A stretch of DNA of 64,000 nt, from contig PBKN01000005.1 in the NCBI GenBank assembly GCA_002721445.1, forward strand, positions 219,689 to 283,688. The letters are read 5' to 3'. Of this stretch, positions 62,735 to 64,000 are shown in pieces. Made by a program: the position numbers and the translations under genes. How positions within the stretch are numbered: the first letter of the stretch is position 1; the number at the start of each line of letters is the position of its first letter. The notes beneath the pieces are model-generated. The model ran no database searches. It saw only the letters and a list, made by a program, of their open reading frames with translations, and was not told where the DNA came from. Source of the DNA: Chloroflexota bacterium. Its GTDB lineage: Bacteria; Chloroflexota; Dehalococcoidia; Lucifugimonadales; GCA-002723415.

Positions 62735-64000
62735 TTAAGGAACAGCTTGACCCGAAAATACACCTGTGCAAACTTCATCTTTAACAGCAATACTTCCGTT
62801 AACAATTACATATGGAATTCCTACCGGAAATTGCTTAGAATCGTCATAAGTTGCTGTGTCAATGATCTTATCTTCATCAAAAATCACTATATCTGCAAAA
62901 TAACCTTCTTTTAATAATCCTCTACCGGATAAATTAAAAGTTTTTGCCGGATTATTAGCAATTCGCTGAATCATCTGTTCAAGAGACATTACATTAAATT
63001 GCCTGCGAAGCCTACCGACAAACCTTGGAAAAGTGCCATAAGCTCTAGGGTGCGGAACACTCCCTAATGGAATAGAGTCACTTCCTATCATATAATCAGG
63101 TCTAGATAAAAATTCCATAGCATCTCTGCTTATCTGCCTCCATATAGATATACTCTGAGGAGGAATCTGCCAAAATCCTACTTGCAAATCTTGCTCAACC
63201 AATAAATCACAAATTAAATCTCCCATTGAAACACCTCTCAATTCTGAAAGCTGAGCAACTGTCATCCCTTCTAGTTCAGGATTTTTAGGCAAATAAGAGA
63301 GTAATAATTGATCCATTCTACGTCGTTTATTAAACCTAAATCCTTCGATTATCTTTGAGCGAGAATTCTTATCATTTAATCTTTCTAAAATATCTTTTGG
63401 ACCTCCTTCATGTGCCCAACTAGGAAGATTACTGAGCAAAAACGAACTCCCTGTAGGATAAGGGTAAAGTTCTAAAGTACAATTTACTCCTTCATTCTTT
63501 GCTTTATCAATTAATTCTAAGACTTTTGAAACTTGTCCAGCATTTTCAGCAGTCGTTCGTGTATGAGAAAAATGCACTCTTACTCCAGACCGCCTGCCTA
63601 TCTCAAGGGCTTCAGGGACACCTCCGCCACCAAAACCTCTATCAGGGTTTACATCTCTTAAATGAGTAATATATACGCCATTATTTTGCCTGACAACTTT
63701 ACATAATTCGACTAACTCTTCCGTAGTACTCCAAGCATTAGGATGATATGACATTCCTGTAGCTAGTCCTACAGAACCCTGATCTAAGCCCTCTTTAAGC
63801 AATATTTTTGCATGATCCAATTCTTTTCCTACCAGAGGTTTATCATAAAACCCCACTGACTCCATTCGTAAAGCTCCATGAGAAACTGGATAAGCTGTAT
63901 TTACTGAAACTTTTTTATGATAGTTAGCCCTAAATGCACTTACACTGCTCATATCAAGATTTTCTGGAGGCATCCCCAAAATACCACTTAAATATTTTCT
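62735..64000 (-). CDS. Amidohydrolase, D-aminoacylase (N-acyl-D-amino-acid deacylase)-like, partial
   Basis: GLATGMSYHPNAWSTTEELVELCKVVRQNNGVYITHLRD; NPAKTFNLSGRGLLKEGYFADIVIFDEDKI. Frame stays open to 64000 (RKYLSGIL upstream of ORF-track start), so the true start is outside the window. Confidence 0.9.
   Translation of the reverse strand, partial: RKYLSGILGMPPENLDMSSVSAFRANYHKKVSVNTAYPVSHGALRMESVGFYDKPLVGKELDHAKILLKEGLDQGSVGLATGMSYHPNAWSTTEELVELCKVVRQNNGVYITHLRDVNPDRGFGGGGVPEALEIGRRSGVRVHFSHTRTTAENAGQVSKVLELIDKAKNEGVNCTLELYPYPTGSSFLLSNLPSWAHEGGPKDILERLNDKNSRSKIIEGFRFNKRRRMDQLLLSYLPKNPELEGMTVAQLSELRGVSMGDLICDLLVEQDLQVGFWQIPPQSISIWRQISRDAMEFLSRPDYMIGSDSIPLGSVPHPRAYGTFPRFVGRLRRQFNVMSLEQMIQRIANNPAKTFNLSGRGLLKEGYFADIVIFDEDKIIDTATYDDSKQFPVGIPYVIVNGSIAVKDEVCTGVFSGQAVP

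Noticed and set aside
62735-63979. Treating 62735..63979 as a complete gene starting at TTG 63979
   Set aside because: The frame remains open upstream to the window edge and the sequence aligns with the middle of D-aminoacylase-like proteins, so it is truncated.

Overview
AT-rich, densely coded 64 kb bacterial chromosomal window. It carries housekeeping loci: hspR-grpE-dnaK, gyrA, dgt-dnaG-rpoD, glnS, rpoB-rpoC and fmt. It also has two tRNAs (Asp-GTC, Val-GAC), a zinc uptake locus (Fur/Zur-family regulator and znuACB-like transporter), F420 side-chain genes (cofC, cofD), a peptide-type ABC importer without a local ATPase, and many metabolic enzymes (enolase superfamily, LLM flavin oxidoreductase, SDR, class IV aminotransferase, amidohydrolase). 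The mix suggests a streamlined marine Chloroflexota such as a SAR202-like lineage, but this is inference from gene content only. No CRISPR array, transposase, prophage or integron was seen. Most interesting observations: (1) two tandem GC-rich 59-bp units between znuA and znuC, each a 16-bp-stem hairpin, whose only two differences both preserve pairing as G.U wobbles; (2) an operon of three related coiled-coil lipoproteins, one fused to a GH43 arabinanase-like propeller; (3) a perfect 28-bp palindrome upstream of hspR containing CTTGA-N11-TCAAG, the spacing of the HspR operator HAIR, with an embedded sigma70-like promoter; (4) a glutamine-amidotransferase-like protein with the usual HPE His replaced by Asn; (5) a 37-aa single-TM small ORF with a strong Shine-Dalgarno that is absent from the ORF track. 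Two genes run off the window edges (DUF2339-like at left, D-aminoacylase-like at right). All assignments come from reading the translations; no database search was run.
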